A stretch of 64,000 nucleotides of DNA from Marisediminicola sp040546025 (GCF_040546025.1 NZ_JBEPNA010000007.1:60269-124268); one strand, 5' to 3'; positions 1 to 10,801 are shown, counted from the first letter of the stretch. A program made the numbers and translations. Notes: generated from the letters alone by a model not told the origin.

Positions 1-1
1 G

Positions 2-637
2 GCCGAGCTCGGTGCCGCGCTCCGCGCCAACAGCCTCACGGCGCCCTCGGGCCACGCCCCGCTGCTCACCGACGACCAGCACGAGATCTTCGCCGCGGCC
101 CGCGACCTCGGCATCGGTACCGTCATCGACCCGCACCACCCGGCCGAGAACTGGACGAGCGTCGACGACATCGAAAAGACCGCGGCCGAGCTCAACGCCG
201 CGGCGGCAGTCGGCGCCGAGTACGGAATCCGGGTCGGCTACCACAACCACCAGTTCGAGATCGAGAACCGCTTCGACGGCCGCACCGGCCTCGAGGTGCT
301 CGCCGAGAACCTCGACCCCGCCGTCGTGCTCGAGGTCGACACCTACTGGGCGGCCGTCGGCGGCGAAGACCCGGTCGAGCTGCTCGCGCGCCTCGGCGAC
401 CGCGTGCGGTTCATTCACATCAAGGACGGCCCGGTGAACATGGACAAGGACGCCCAGCTGCCCGCCGGCCAGGGCAACATCGCCATCCGCGAGGTCATCG
501 CCGCGGCATCCGCCCTCGAGGTCGGCGTCGTCGAGTTCGACGCGTACGCCGGAGACATCTTCGAGGGGCTCGCCGAGAGCCTCGCCTTCCTCACGGCCGA
601 ACCGTCCGACACAGGCACGAGCGCGGTCAGCGCATGA
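2..637 (+). CDS. Sugar phosphate isomerase/epimerase family protein (5' partial)
   Basis: The reading frame is open from the left edge, so the start lies outside the window; 211 codons plus stop are visible. The sequence shows the AP-endonuclease-2-like TIM barrel of sugar isomerases: GYHNHQFE in the middle, then EVDTYWA and FIHIKDG near the C terminus. These supply the usual metal-binding Glu/His/Asp residues of the family. The stop overlaps the ATG of the next dehydrogenase gene by 4 bp, so it belongs to a sugar or inositol-type catabolic operon running to 3935. The substrate cannot be read from sequence. Confidence 0.85.
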   Translation, partial: AELGAALRANSLTAPSGHAPLLTDDQHEIFAAARDLGIGTVIDPHHPAENWTSVDDIEKTAAELNAAAAVGAEYGIRVGYHNHQFEIENRFDGRTGLEVLAENLDPAVVLEVDTYWAAVGGEDPVELLARLGDRVRFIHIKDGPVNMDKDAQLPAGQGNIAIREVIAAASALEVGVVEFDAYAGDIFEGLAESLAFLTAEPSDTGTSAVSA

Positions 638-1758
638 GCCGCACCGGACCCGTCGGCGTCGCCCTCATCGGCGCCGGCGTCATCAGCGCGCAGTACCTCG
701 ACAACCTCACGAGCTTTCCCGACGTCACGGTGCACGTCATCGCCGACCTCGTCGAACAGGCCGCGGCCAGCCGCGCCGCCGAGTACGGCATCCCGGTGCA
801 CGGCGGAATCGCCGCGGCCCTGGACCACCCCGACGTCGAGATCGTCATCAACCTCACCATTCCCTCCGCCCACGTCGAGGTGGCCCTCGCCGCCGTCCGC
901 GCCGGCAAGCACGTGTGGAGCGAGAAGCCGTTCTCGCTCGACCGCGAGAGTGGACGGATGCTGCTCGCCGAAGCATCCGCCGCGGGCGTGCGCCTCGGCT
1001 GCGCGCCCGACACGTTCCTCGGCGCCGGCCTGCAGTCCGCCCGCCGGATGATCGAGCGCGGTGACATCGGCACCCCGCTCACCGGGATCACGATGTTCCA
1101 GGCGTCCGGGCCGGAGGCCTGGCACCCGAACCCCGCGTTCCTCTACCAGGACGGCGCCGGCCCGCTGTTCGACATGGGGCCGTACTACTTCACCGCCCTC
1201 GCCCAGACATTCGGCTCGGTCAGCCGCGTCGCCGGGATCGGCTCGAAGTCCCGGGCCACCCGCACGATCGCGACGGGCCCGAAGGCCGGCGAGGTCTTCG
1301 ACGTCAACGTTCCGACCTCGGTCGGCGCGCTCGTGCAGTTCGCGAGCGGACAGTCGGCGCAGAGCACCTTCAGCTTCGAATCGCCGCTGACCCGGATGGG
1401 CTTCGTCGAGATCACCGGCACCGAGGCGACGCTCTCGCTGCCCGATCCGAACCACTTCGGCGGCGACCTGCGCATCCGTCGGGCCGGCGACACGGAGTGG
1501 ACGACCGCCCCGGCCACCGGGTCGACGGCCGGCCGCGGCGTCGGAGTGCTCGAGATGGCCCGCGCCATCCGCGCGGACCGTCCGCACCGCGCGCAGGGCG
1601 AGCTCGCCTTCCACGTGCTCGACACCATGCTCGCCGTGGCCGAATCGATCGAGACAGGCGCCTTCGTCGACGTCGCGAGCCGCATCGACGCGGTTCCGGC
1701 CCTGCCCGAGGACTGGGATCCCACCGCATCCACGCTGTCCGTCGGGTCCACCGCGTGA
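634..1758 (+). CDS. Gfo/Idh/MocA family NAD(P)-dependent oxidoreductase
   Basis: A 374-residue cytosolic dehydrogenase. The N terminus is a Rossmann fold (VALIGAGVISAQYL), followed by the family EKP motif in WSEKPFSLD, whose lysine takes part in catalysis. The C-terminal half is the beta-sheet substrate domain. Family members oxidise or epimerise sugars, inositols and their derivatives with NAD(P). It starts in a 4-bp ATGA overlap with the upstream isomerase and ends in a 4-bp overlap with a second dehydrogenase, which indicates translational coupling. The two paralogous dehydrogenases probably act on successive oxidation states of one sugar; this is inference. Confidence 0.88.
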   Translation: MSRTGPVGVALIGAGVISAQYLDNLTSFPDVTVHVIADLVEQAAASRAAEYGIPVHGGIAAALDHPDVEIVINLTIPSAHVEVALAAVRAGKHVWSEKPFSLDRESGRMLLAEASAAGVRLGCAPDTFLGAGLQSARRMIERGDIGTPLTGITMFQASGPEAWHPNPAFLYQDGAGPLFDMGPYYFTALAQTFGSVSRVAGIGSKSRATRTIATGPKAGEVFDVNVPTSVGALVQFASGQSAQSTFSFESPLTRMGFVEITGTEATLSLPDPNHFGGDLRIRRAGDTEWTTAPATGSTAGRGVGVLEMARAIRADRPHRAQGELAFHVLDTMLAVAESIETGAFVDVASRIDAVPALPEDWDPTASTLSVGSTA

Positions 1759-2924
1759 CCGGCGCGCCCCTCGGCGTCGCCGTCATCGGCTACGAGTTCA
1801 TGGGCAAGGCGCACTCGCACGCCTGGCGCAACGTCGGCGCCATCTTCGACGCTCCCGCGATCGAGCGTCGCGTGCTGGTCGGCCGGAACGAGGAGCAGGT
1901 CGCCGCGGCGGCCGTCCGCCTCGGCTGGCAGGAGCACTCGACCGACTGGCGTGCGGTGATCGCACGTGACGACATCGACATCGTCGACATCTGCGCCCCC
2001 GGTGCTCTGCATGCCGAGATCGCGGTCGCGGCGCTGGCCGCCGGCAAGCACGTTCTCGTCGAGAAGCCACTGTCGAACACCCTCGACGAGGGCGAGGCGA
2101 TGGTCGCCGCGGCGAGCGCCGCCGCCGCGCACGGCATCCGGTCGATGGTCGGGTTCAACTACCGCCGCGTGCCCGCACTCGCCCTCGCCCGCCAGCTCAT
2201 CGCGGACGGCCGGCTCGGCGAGGTGCGCCAGGTGCGCGCGAGCTACCTGCAGGACTGGCTCGCGGATGCCGATGCCCCGATGTCCTGGCGCCTGCGCGCC
2301 GAGACGGCCGGCTCCGGCGCGCTCGGCGACATCGCCTCGCACGCGATCGACCAGATCCACTTCCTGCTCGGCGAGGGAGCCTCGGTGAGCGACGTCTCCG
2401 GCCGGCTGCACACCTTCGTCGATACCCGCCCCGGCCCGTCCGGCGACGAGCCGGTCACCGTCGACGACGCCGCCTGGGCCACACTCGGGCTGACCGGCGG
2501 GCCGGTCGGGGCCGGCGCGATCGCCTCCGTCGAGGCATCCCGCGTCGCGCTCGGCGCGAAAAACGCCCTGCGCATCGAGGTGTACGGCAGCCGCGGCAGC
2601 CTGACCTTCGACCTCGAGCGGCTCAACGAGCTGAATCTCTTCGACGGGGACGACAGCGCCAAGACGCGCGGCTTCCGGCGCATCCTCGTCACGGAGCCCG
2701 AGCATCCGTACGTCGGCTCCTGGTGGCCGGCCGGCCACGTGCTCGGCTGGGAGCACAGCCACACACACCAGATCCGCGACTTCCTCGTGGCAATCGCGGA
2801 GGGGACCGCCCCGTCGCCGTCGTTCGCCGACGGCCTCGCCGTGCAGCGGGTGCTCGCCGCCGTCGAACGCAGCGCCGCCGACCGCGGTGCGCGGATCGAC
2901 CTCGCCGCGCCCACCACCATTTAG
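1755..2924 (+). CDS. Gfo/Idh/MocA family oxidoreductase
   Basis: I place the start at GTG 1755, which overlaps the previous stop (GTGA) and leads directly into VAVIGYEFMGKAHSHAW, the family's nucleotide-binding N terminus; the frame is open further upstream, but that part is a shadow of the preceding gene. The protein is 389 residues with the catalytic EKPLSN motif and a C-terminal substrate domain. It is more like the MviM/IolG-type dehydrogenases than its upstream neighbour. Position between another dehydrogenase and a TIM-barrel isomerase supports a role in catabolism of a cyclitol or unusual sugar. Confidence 0.88.
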   Translation: MTGAPLGVAVIGYEFMGKAHSHAWRNVGAIFDAPAIERRVLVGRNEEQVAAAAVRLGWQEHSTDWRAVIARDDIDIVDICAPGALHAEIAVAALAAGKHVLVEKPLSNTLDEGEAMVAAASAAAAHGIRSMVGFNYRRVPALALARQLIADGRLGEVRQVRASYLQDWLADADAPMSWRLRAETAGSGALGDIASHAIDQIHFLLGEGASVSDVSGRLHTFVDTRPGPSGDEPVTVDDAAWATLGLTGGPVGAGAIASVEASRVALGAKNALRIEVYGSRGSLTFDLERLNELNLFDGDDSAKTRGFRRILVTEPEHPYVGSWWPAGHVLGWEHSHTHQIRDFLVAIAEGTAPSPSFADGLAVQRVLAAVERSAADRGARIDLAAPTTI

Positions 2925-2936
2925 GAGAATCGTTCC

Positions 2937-3935
2937 ATGCCTCGCAACTTCACGCTCTTCACCGGCCAGTGGGCCGACCTCCCGTTCGAGAAGGTGGCCG
3001 AACTGGCTGGCCAGTGGGGCTACGACGGACTCGAGATCGCAGTCTCGGGCGACCACCTCGACGCCTGGCGCTGGGACGACGACGCCTACATCCAAGGCAA
3101 GCTCGATATTCTCGAGCGCAACAACCTCAAGGTGTGGGCGATCTCGAACCACCTCACCGGACAGGCCGTCTGCGACGACCCCATCGACTTCCGGCACCAG
3201 GCGATCGTCGGCCCGCGGGTGTGGGGCGACGGCAAGTCCGAGGGAGTGCGCGAGCGCGCGGCCGAGGAGATGAAGCTCACCGCGAGGCTCGCCCAGCGGC
3301 TCGGTGTCGGCACGGTCGTCGGCTTCACCGGGTCGTCGATCTGGCAGTACGTGGCGATGTTCCCGCCCGTGCCGGCCGCGATGATCGAGGCCGGATACCA
3401 GGACTTCGCCGACCGGTGGAACCCGATCCTCGACGTCTTCGACGAGTGCGGCGTGCGGTTCGCGCACGAGGTGCACCCGTCGGAGATCGCCTACGACTAC
3501 TGGTCCACCGCGCGCACGCTCGAGGCGATCGGGCACCGGCCGGCGTTCGGGCTCAACTGGGACCCGAGCCACTTCATGTGGCAGCAGATCGACCCGGTGG
3601 CGTTCATCTCCGACTTCGCCGACCGCATCTACCACGTCGACTGCAAGGACACGAAGATGCGGATGGGCGGCGGCCGCAACGGCATCCTGTCGTCGCACCT
3701 GCCCTGGGGCGACCCGCGACGCGGCTGGGACTTCGTCTCGGCCGGGCGCGGCGACGTGCCGTGGGAGGAGAGCTTCCGCGCCCTGACGGCGATCGGCTAC
3801 AGCGGACCGATCTCGGTCGAGTGGGAGGATGCCGGGATGGACCGCCTGCGCGGCGCCCCGGAGGCCCTCGCCTTCGTGAAGTCGTTCGACTTCGAGCCGC
3901 CGACGTCGTCGTTCGACGCCGCCTTCAGCCAGTAG
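2937..3935 (+). CDS. Sugar phosphate isomerase/epimerase family protein
   Basis: A 332-residue TIM-barrel protein of the xylose-isomerase-like/IolE superfamily. A clear ribosome-binding site (TTAGGAGAATCG) sits before ATG 2937, 12 bp after the previous stop. Visible motifs are GYDGLEIAV near the N terminus, FAHEVHPSE, GLNWDPSHFMW, YHVDCKDTK and SVEWEDAGM; they carry the Glu, Asp, His and Glu ligands of the metal site. It closes the operon that begins before the window and faces the UvrA-like gene tail to tail, 24 bp away. Substrate unknown. Confidence 0.87.
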   Translation: MPRNFTLFTGQWADLPFEKVAELAGQWGYDGLEIAVSGDHLDAWRWDDDAYIQGKLDILERNNLKVWAISNHLTGQAVCDDPIDFRHQAIVGPRVWGDGKSEGVRERAAEEMKLTARLAQRLGVGTVVGFTGSSIWQYVAMFPPVPAAMIEAGYQDFADRWNPILDVFDECGVRFAHEVHPSEIAYDYWSTARTLEAIGHRPAFGLNWDPSHFMWQQIDPVAFISDFADRIYHVDCKDTKMRMGGGRNGILSSHLPWGDPRRGWDFVSAGRGDVPWEESFRALTAIGYSGPISVEWEDAGMDRLRGAPEALAFVKSFDFEPPTSSFDAAFSQ

Positions 3936-3959
3936 CCGTGTTCAGCACGTAAACCGCGT

Positions 3960-6392
3960 TCAGCCGATGGCCCGGGCGAGGTAGGGGGCGGTCACGCTGT
4001 CCGGATGCCGCAGCAGGTCGCCGGGGGTGGCCTCGGCGACGACCGTGCCGCCGCGGTCGCCGCCGGCCGGCCCGAGCTCGATGACCCAGTCCGAGGCAGC
4101 GACGACGTCCATGTTGTGCTCGACCGCGATGACGGTGTTGCCGGTCGCCGTGAGCGACTCGAACACCTCGACCAGGTAGCGCACGTTGGCGGGATGCAGC
4201 CCGCCGGTCGGCTCGTCGAGCACGAAGATCGTGCCGGCGCGGCTCGGCCGCTGCAGCTCGGTGGCGAGCTTGATGCGCTGCGCCTCGCCCCCGGAGAGCT
4301 CCGTGGCGGGCTGGCCGAGGGTCAGGTACTCGAGGCCGACGTCGGTGAGGGCGTCGAGGGCGCGGCGCACCGGCGGCACCGCGGCGAAGAACTCCCGCGC
4401 CTGCTCGACGGTCATGCCGAGCACCTCGGCGATGTTCACGCCGTCGTAGCGCACCTCGAGGGTCTCCGGGTTGTAGCGGGATCCCGCGCAGGTAGGGCAG
4501 GGCGAGTAATTGTCCGGCATGAAGACGAGCTCGATGCTGATGAACCCCTCGCCCTTGCAGGTCGGGCAGCGTCCACCGTCGACGTTGAACGAGAATCGGC
4601 TGGCCGTGAAGCCGCGCGCCTCGGCATCCGCGGTCCTCGCGAACAGCTGGCGCACGGTGTCGAACAGGCCCGTGTAGGTCGCGAGGTTCGAGCGCGGCGA
4701 ACGTCCGATGGGCTTCTGGTCGATCGAGATGATGCGCTGCGGGGATGCCTCGACCTCGTTGTGCGCGTCGACCCGCTCGATGATGTCGGCCAGCAGCGAC
4801 GACTTGCCCGATCCGGAGACCCCGGTGATCGTCGTCATGACGCCCATCGGGATGCTGACCGACACGTTCCGCAGGTTGTTGCGGGAGAGGTTCTCGAGCC
4901 GCCGCCACGACTCGGGCGTGCGCGCCTCGCGAGGCCTGGGCCCTGACGCGGGGAACATGAACCCCGCCGTGACAGAGTCCGTGACGTGCTCGAGGGCGTG
5001 CGGCGGCCCGCTGTGCACGACCCGGCCGCCCTCGGTGCCCGCGCGCGGGCCGACGTCGACGAGCCAGTCGGCGCGGCGGGCGATGTCGAGGTCGTGCTCG
5101 ACCACGAAGAGGGAGTTGCCGGCGGAGATGAGCTGCCGCAGGGCCTCGTAGAGTGCCGCGGCGTCGGCCGGGTGCAGGCCCGCCGAGGGCTCGTCCATCA
5201 CGTAGAGCACCCCGAAGAGCCCCGACCTCAGCTGGCTCGCGAGCCGGATGCGCTGCAGCTCCCCCGGCGACAGGTCGACGCTCGACCGGTCCATCGACAG
5301 GTAGCCGAGCCCGAGGCGCACGATCGCCTCGACCCGCACCCCGAGATCCCTGACGAGCGCGCGGGCGGCGGATGCGGCGGGCGCGCCGTGCTCGTCGGCG
5401 CCGTGCGCTTGCGCATCCAGTCCGGCATCGAGCACCTCGCACAGCCGGGAGAGCGGCATCGCGACGAGTTCGGCGATGTCGTATCCGCCGAAGCTGACCG
5501 CGAGGGCAGCCTGTCCGAGCCGCTTGCCGCGGCAGGTGGGGCAGGCCCCGACCACGATGTACGGCTCGAGGCGCTGCCGCTGCGACTCCGACTCGGTCTT
5601 GGCGTAGTTGCGCATGAGGTAGTTGCGGGCGGAGTACCAGGTGCCGTTATAGGGCCGGTCGTTGCCGCCCTCGCGCACATTGACGCGCACGGTCGGCTCC
5701 TCGTCACTGAAGAGCAGCCAGTCGCGGTCCTCCCGGGAAAACTGCTGGAACGGCAGGTCGATGTCGTAGCCGAGTTCGCTCGCGATGCGCCGAAAGTTGA
5801 CGCCCTGCCAACCCCGGTTCGCCCACACGGCGATCGCGCCGTCGTTGATCGACAGCGTCGGGTCGGGCACGAGCAGCTCCTCCGTCGTGCTGCGGCCGAC
5901 GCCGAGGCCGTGGCAGGTCGGGCAGGCGCCGGCGACCGTGTTCGGCGAGAAGGCGGCGGCCGGCAGGTGGGCGGCCCCGGCTGGGTAGCTCCCGGCCCGA
6001 CTGAACAGCAGCCGCAGCACGTCGGAGAGGGAGCTGATCGTGCCGAGGGACGACCTCGAGCTCGTACCGCCCCGGGACTGTTTGAGCGCGACCGCCGGCG
6101 GCAGGCCGTCGAGCGAGTCGATTTCGGGCGCACCGACCTGGTCGATGAGTCGGCGGGCATACGGGGCGACCGACTCGAAGTACCGGCGCTGCGCCTCGGC
6201 GAACACCGTACCGAACGCGAGCGACGACTTGCCCGACCCCGAGACTCCGGTGAAGACCACGAGGCAGTCGCGTGGAATGTCGACGTCGACGCCGCGCAGG
6301 TTGTGCTCCCGGGCGCCGCGCACCCGCACCCAGCCGGAGGACCCCTGGGGCAACGGATGCTCGCGGGCGGGGGACGAGGTCGATTCGGGCAT
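3960..6392 (-). CDS. UvrA-like ABC ATPase (excinuclease subunit A paralogue)
   Basis: An 810-residue twin ABC-ATPase. The first Walker A is GVSGSGKS at residues 49-56 and the second lies near residue 520; the signature motifs are LSPGELQRIRLA and LSGGEAQRIKLA. CxxC pairs (CPTCHG, CPTCRG, CPTCKG, CPTCAG) are the zinc modules typical of UvrA. It is shorter than canonical UvrA (about 950 residues), which fits the UvrA2/DrrC group often linked to resistance to DNA-binding drugs rather than core excision repair. No uvrB or uvrC is nearby. A second protein of this type is encoded at 42970-45348. The upstream region carries the 33-bp-period motif array. Confidence 0.85.
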   Translation of the reverse strand: MPESTSSPAREHPLPQGSSGWVRVRGAREHNLRGVDVDIPRDCLVVFTGVSGSGKSSLAFGTVFAEAQRRYFESVAPYARRLIDQVGAPEIDSLDGLPPAVALKQSRGGTSSRSSLGTISSLSDVLRLLFSRAGSYPAGAAHLPAAAFSPNTVAGACPTCHGLGVGRSTTEELLVPDPTLSINDGAIAVWANRGWQGVNFRRIASELGYDIDLPFQQFSREDRDWLLFSDEEPTVRVNVREGGNDRPYNGTWYSARNYLMRNYAKTESESQRQRLEPYIVVGACPTCRGKRLGQAALAVSFGGYDIAELVAMPLSRLCEVLDAGLDAQAHGADEHGAPAASAARALVRDLGVRVEAIVRLGLGYLSMDRSSVDLSPGELQRIRLASQLRSGLFGVLYVMDEPSAGLHPADAAALYEALRQLISAGNSLFVVEHDLDIARRADWLVDVGPRAGTEGGRVVHSGPPHALEHVTDSVTAGFMFPASGPRPREARTPESWRRLENLSRNNLRNVSVSIPMGVMTTITGVSGSGKSSLLADIIERVDAHNEVEASPQRIISIDQKPIGRSPRSNLATYTGLFDTVRQLFARTADAEARGFTASRFSFNVDGGRCPTCKGEGFISIELVFMPDNYSPCPTCAGSRYNPETLEVRYDGVNIAEVLGMTVEQAREFFAAVPPVRRALDALTDVGLEYLTLGQPATELSGGEAQRIKLATELQRPSRAGTIFVLDEPTGGLHPANVRYLVEVFESLTATGNTVIAVEHNMDVVAASDWVIELGPAGGDRGGTVVAEATPGDLLRHPDSVTAPYLARAIG

Positions 6393-6440
6393 CCGTCCAC
6401 CGTAGACCCGGTCGCCGGGGCATCCGCCCTGCGGCCGGTG

Positions 6441-6768
6441 GCTGTCATCATTCAGGAGTCAGGCGGCGCGGTGGCTGTCATCATTCAGGAGTCAGGCGGC
6501 GCGGTGGCTGTCATCATTCAGGAGTGACCGGTGCCGGCAGCATCCATCATTCAGGAGTCCCGGCGCGCAGGCCGCGGCCATCTGGGACCAGAGTGGCGGA
6601 CGAGGCCGCCGTTGCGGTTTCGGCCCCCGGCGAGCTGGCTGGTGGGCCAGACCTCCTGAATGATGACATCTCCTGACCGCCCACACTCCTGAATCCTGAA
6701 GCCAGCTCGCCGCCCAGACTCCTGAATGATGACAGCCAGCCGGCTGGCCAACTCCTGAATAATGAAAG
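6441..6768. repeat. Inverted array of a TTCAGGAG motif with exact 33-bp period
   Basis: Four forward copies of TTCAGGAG begin at 6451, 6484, 6517 and 6550, and four reverse copies (CTCCTGAA) begin at 6653, 6686, 6719 and 6752. Within each half the spacing is exactly 33 bp, and the two halves mirror each other around about 6605. The first units share the longer core TGTCATCATTCAGGAGT and nearly identical 33-bp sequence; outer and reverse units keep the core but differ between cores. It fills the gap between hspR and the UvrA-like gene (6393-6785), which otherwise holds no gene that I can see. Function unknown; it could fold into a long branched hairpin. Confidence 0.85.
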
Positions 6769-6785
6769 CAGAAACGGCCGGGGCG

Positions 6786-7205
6786 TCAGTCGAACAGCAC
6801 GGGCCGCCAGACGACGAGCTCGTTGCTGCGCTGCGCTCGGGTTCCGGCGGGAAGTGAGATCACGTAGCCGGACTCCTTGGCGGCGAACACGCGCCGCCCC
6901 GGCCGGTTGAGCATCTCGTCGGCGAGCGCCGACTCGAGCTCGCGCACCCGCGCCGCAAGCTGCGCCACCTGGTCCTCGAGGGTCAGAATGCGCCGGATGC
7001 CCTCGAGGTTGAGACCCTCCGCCGTGAGCCGGCCGACCTCCCGCAGCTGCTCGACGTCGCGCATCGAGTAGCGGCGGGACTTGCCGGCCGTGCGGTCCGG
7101 GCTCACGAGCCCGAGCCGGTCGTACTGGCGGAGGGTCTGAGGATGCATGCCCGCGAGCTCGGCCGCCATTGCGATGGCAAAGATCGGGGTATTCACATCC
7201 ATCAC
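6786..7205 (-). CDS. hspR: HspR heat-shock repressor, MerR family
   Basis: A 139-residue MerR-type regulator. The N-terminal winged helix (MHPQTLRQYDRLGLVSPDRT) is followed by RRYSMRDVEQLREV and a coiled coil around residues 55-95 (LEDQVAQLAARVRELESAL). It is the last gene of the dnaK operon, 5 bp after dnaJ, the normal place for actinobacterial hspR. Known role of the family: HspR with DnaK as co-repressor binds HAIR elements and shuts off the dnaK operon and clpB. Two HAIR-like sites lie upstream of dnaK here, so autoregulation is expected. Confidence 0.95.
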   Translation of the reverse strand: MMDVNTPIFAIAMAAELAGMHPQTLRQYDRLGLVSPDRTAGKSRRYSMRDVEQLREVGRLTAEGLNLEGIRRILTLEDQVAQLAARVRELESALADEMLNRPGRRVFAAKESGYVISLPAGTRAQRSNELVVWRPVLFD

Positions 7206-7210
7206 GGGCC

Positions 7211-8203
7211 TCAGATCTTCGCGCGGTCCAGCAGGTCGAGACGCGGGTTCTCCTGCGGGAGCGCGGCGGCGAACTCGGCGAGCGCCTTCTCCGCCGCAGC
7301 GTTCAGGTGCGACGGCACTGCGACCTGCACTGTCGCGAGCAGGTCGCCCGTTCCCTTGGCGGTCTCGACGCCGCGACCCTTGATCCGCAGCACGCGGCCA
7401 CTCGGGGTGCCGGGGGCGACGCGCAGTCGCACCGGCTCCCCGCCGAGCGTCGGCACCTCGATCGTCGCGCCGAGGGTCGCCTCGATGAACGTCACCGGAA
7501 CGTCGACCCGCAGGTTCATCCCGTCCCGTTCGAACACCGGATGCTTGCGCACCGACACTGTGAGCACGAGGTCGCCGGGCTGTCCGCCATCCGGACTCGG
7601 TTCGCCCTTGCCTCGCACGCGGATCTTCTGCCCGTCCGAAACGCCCGCGGGCACCTTGACGTTCAGCGGCCGGCCGTCGGACGGCTGCAGGCGAATCGTG
7701 TCGCCCTTGATCGCCGTGGCGAAGTCGAGAGCGGTGGACGCCGTGTAGTCGCGCCCCTTTGTCGGCGCACCAGTTCCGCGGAAACCGCCGGTCGACTGGC
7801 CGAAGCCACCGCCGCCGAACAGCCCGCCGAACAGGTCGTCGTAGCCGGCGGCGCCAGCACCAGCGTTGGTGTAGGTGGGTCGCTGGCCTCCCCCGAACAT
7901 CCCGCCGAAGACGTCGTCAAATCCGCCGCCCTGGCCGCCACCTCCCGCCGTGAAGCGGGGGCGCCCGGGTCCCATCGCCCGCATCTGGTCGTACTCGGCC
8001 CGCTGTTCCGAATCGCCGAGCACCGCGTTGGCCTCGCTGATCTCCTTGAACTTCGCCTCGGCGGCGGCATCGCCCGGATTCGCATCCGGGTGATACCGCC
8101 GCGCGAGCTTGCGGTACGCCTTCTTCAGCTCGGCAGCCGAGACATCCTTCGCGACGCCGAGAATGGCGTAGAAGTCCTTATCGAACCAGTCCTGGCTAGC
8201 CAT
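7211..8203 (-). CDS. dnaJ: DnaJ/CbpA-type co-chaperone
   Basis: A 330-residue J-domain protein. The J domain covers residues 8-75 with the HPD tripeptide in RRYHPDAN, followed by a Gly/Phe-rich segment (about 85-145) and a DnaJ C-terminal substrate-binding domain. I find no cysteine in the protein, so the CxxCxGxG zinc finger of type I DnaJ is absent; it is a type II (CbpA-like) protein. It stimulates the ATPase of the DnaK encoded two genes upstream. Gaps to grpE and hspR are 7 and 5 bp, so the four genes form one operon. Confidence 0.93.
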   Translation of the reverse strand: MASQDWFDKDFYAILGVAKDVSAAELKKAYRKLARRYHPDANPGDAAAEAKFKEISEANAVLGDSEQRAEYDQMRAMGPGRPRFTAGGGGQGGGFDDVFGGMFGGGQRPTYTNAGAGAAGYDDLFGGLFGGGGFGQSTGGFRGTGAPTKGRDYTASTALDFATAIKGDTIRLQPSDGRPLNVKVPAGVSDGQKIRVRGKGEPSPDGGQPGDLVLTVSVRKHPVFERDGMNLRVDVPVTFIEATLGATIEVPTLGGEPVRLRVAPGTPSGRVLRIKGRGVETAKGTGDLLATVQVAVPSHLNAAAEKALAEFAAALPQENPRLDLLDRAKI

Positions 8204-8210
8204 ACGATTC

Positions 8211-8819
8211 CTATTCGGCAGGAACGTGAACGGCGACCTTGGCGGCGCGGATGAGGCGGTCGCCGAGGGCGTAGCCCGGTTCGATGACGTCGGCCACGGT
8301 GTTCACCGTGACGTCGGGAGACGGCAGCTGCACGAGGGCCTCGTGGAAGTTGGGGTCGAAGGGCTCGCCCTTCTCGCCCACCTGACGCAGCCCGTACTTC
8401 TCGAACCCGCCGCGCAATTTCTGCGCGACGAGGGCGAGCGGGGTGCCCTCCACGAGGTCGCCGTGGCTCTCGGCGCGAACCAGATCGTCCATCGCGGGAA
8501 GCAGCGAGCGGAGAACCTCCGCGATCACCGCCTCACGGTTGGCCGCCCGGTCGCGCTCGACGCGCATCCGGAAGTTCACGAGCTCGGCCTGGGCCCGCTT
8601 CATGTCGTTCCGCATGTCGGCGATGAGGTCGCGTTCGGCCTCGGCCAGAAGGTCGACGTCTTCCTCGCTCAGCGAGGTCTCGACATCGGCATCCTCCGCC
8701 TGGATGAGGTCGTCCACTCCCTCGACCACGGCGGTATCGCCGTCTTCCGACTGCTGCTCCGGAGCCGTCTCGGGCTCGATCGGCTCGCCATCGTGGGGGT
8801 TCTGCTTCTCGTCTGACAT
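8211..8819 (-). CDS. grpE: GrpE nucleotide exchange factor
   Basis: A 202-residue protein with an acidic N terminus (residues 1-65), a coiled-coil region from about 65 to 110 and a C-terminal beta domain (GEPFDPNFHEALVQ and VADVIEPGYALGDRLIRAAKVAV) that marks GrpE. It releases ADP from DnaK and so drives the chaperone cycle. It lies 3 bp downstream of dnaK. Confidence 0.96.
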   Translation of the reverse strand: MSDEKQNPHDGEPIEPETAPEQQSEDGDTAVVEGVDDLIQAEDADVETSLSEEDVDLLAEAERDLIADMRNDMKRAQAELVNFRMRVERDRAANREAVIAEVLRSLLPAMDDLVRAESHGDLVEGTPLALVAQKLRGGFEKYGLRQVGEKGEPFDPNFHEALVQLPSPDVTVNTVADVIEPGYALGDRLIRAAKVAVHVPAE

Positions 8820-8822
8820 CTG

Positions 8823-10673
<1,851 letters not shown>

Positions 10674-10717
10674 GTGCTCAGTGCTCCTTCGTGGTCGGTC
10701 GCGAGGTACGCGGGGTA

Positions 10718-10738
10718 GTTGAGCCTCGCTGTGTCAAG
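10718..10738. promoter_or_regulatory. HAIR-like HspR operator, imperfect
   Basis: The sequence reads GTTGAGC-N7-TGTCAAG, which matches 10 of the 14 conserved positions of the HAIR consensus CTTGAGT-N7-ACTCAAG. It starts 45 bp upstream of the dnaK start, a normal position for a HspR site. Assigned by eye from the known consensus. Confidence 0.6.
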
Positions 10739-10780
10739 TTTGCAGGGACCTCTGACGCCTGTCAAGTCGGAAGCGAAAAA

Positions 10781-10801
10781 CTTGAGTCGACGCGGCTCAA
10801 C
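10781..10801. promoter_or_regulatory. HAIR operator for HspR upstream of dnaK
   Basis: CTTGAGT-N7-GCTCAAC matches 12 of 14 conserved positions of the HAIR consensus. It lies about 110 bp upstream of dnaK and about 85 bp upstream of the divergent gene at 10885, so HspR bound here might also influence that gene. Together with the site at 10718-10738 it gives the two-site arrangement seen before many actinobacterial dnaK operons. Confidence 0.8.

Noticed and set aside
415..1614. 399-codon open frame on the - strand at the left edge
   Set aside because: Antisense to the isomerase and Gfo/Idh genes, without motifs.
1497..1754. N-terminal extension of the second Gfo/Idh gene
   Set aside because: The translated extension is Arg-rich shadow of the gene before it; GTG 1755 in a GTGA overlap gives the normal family start.
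6441..6768. CRISPR array
   Set aside because: The cores are short (about 8-17 bp), occur on both strands in mirror order, and the sequences between the first units are identical rather than unique; no cas genes are nearby.
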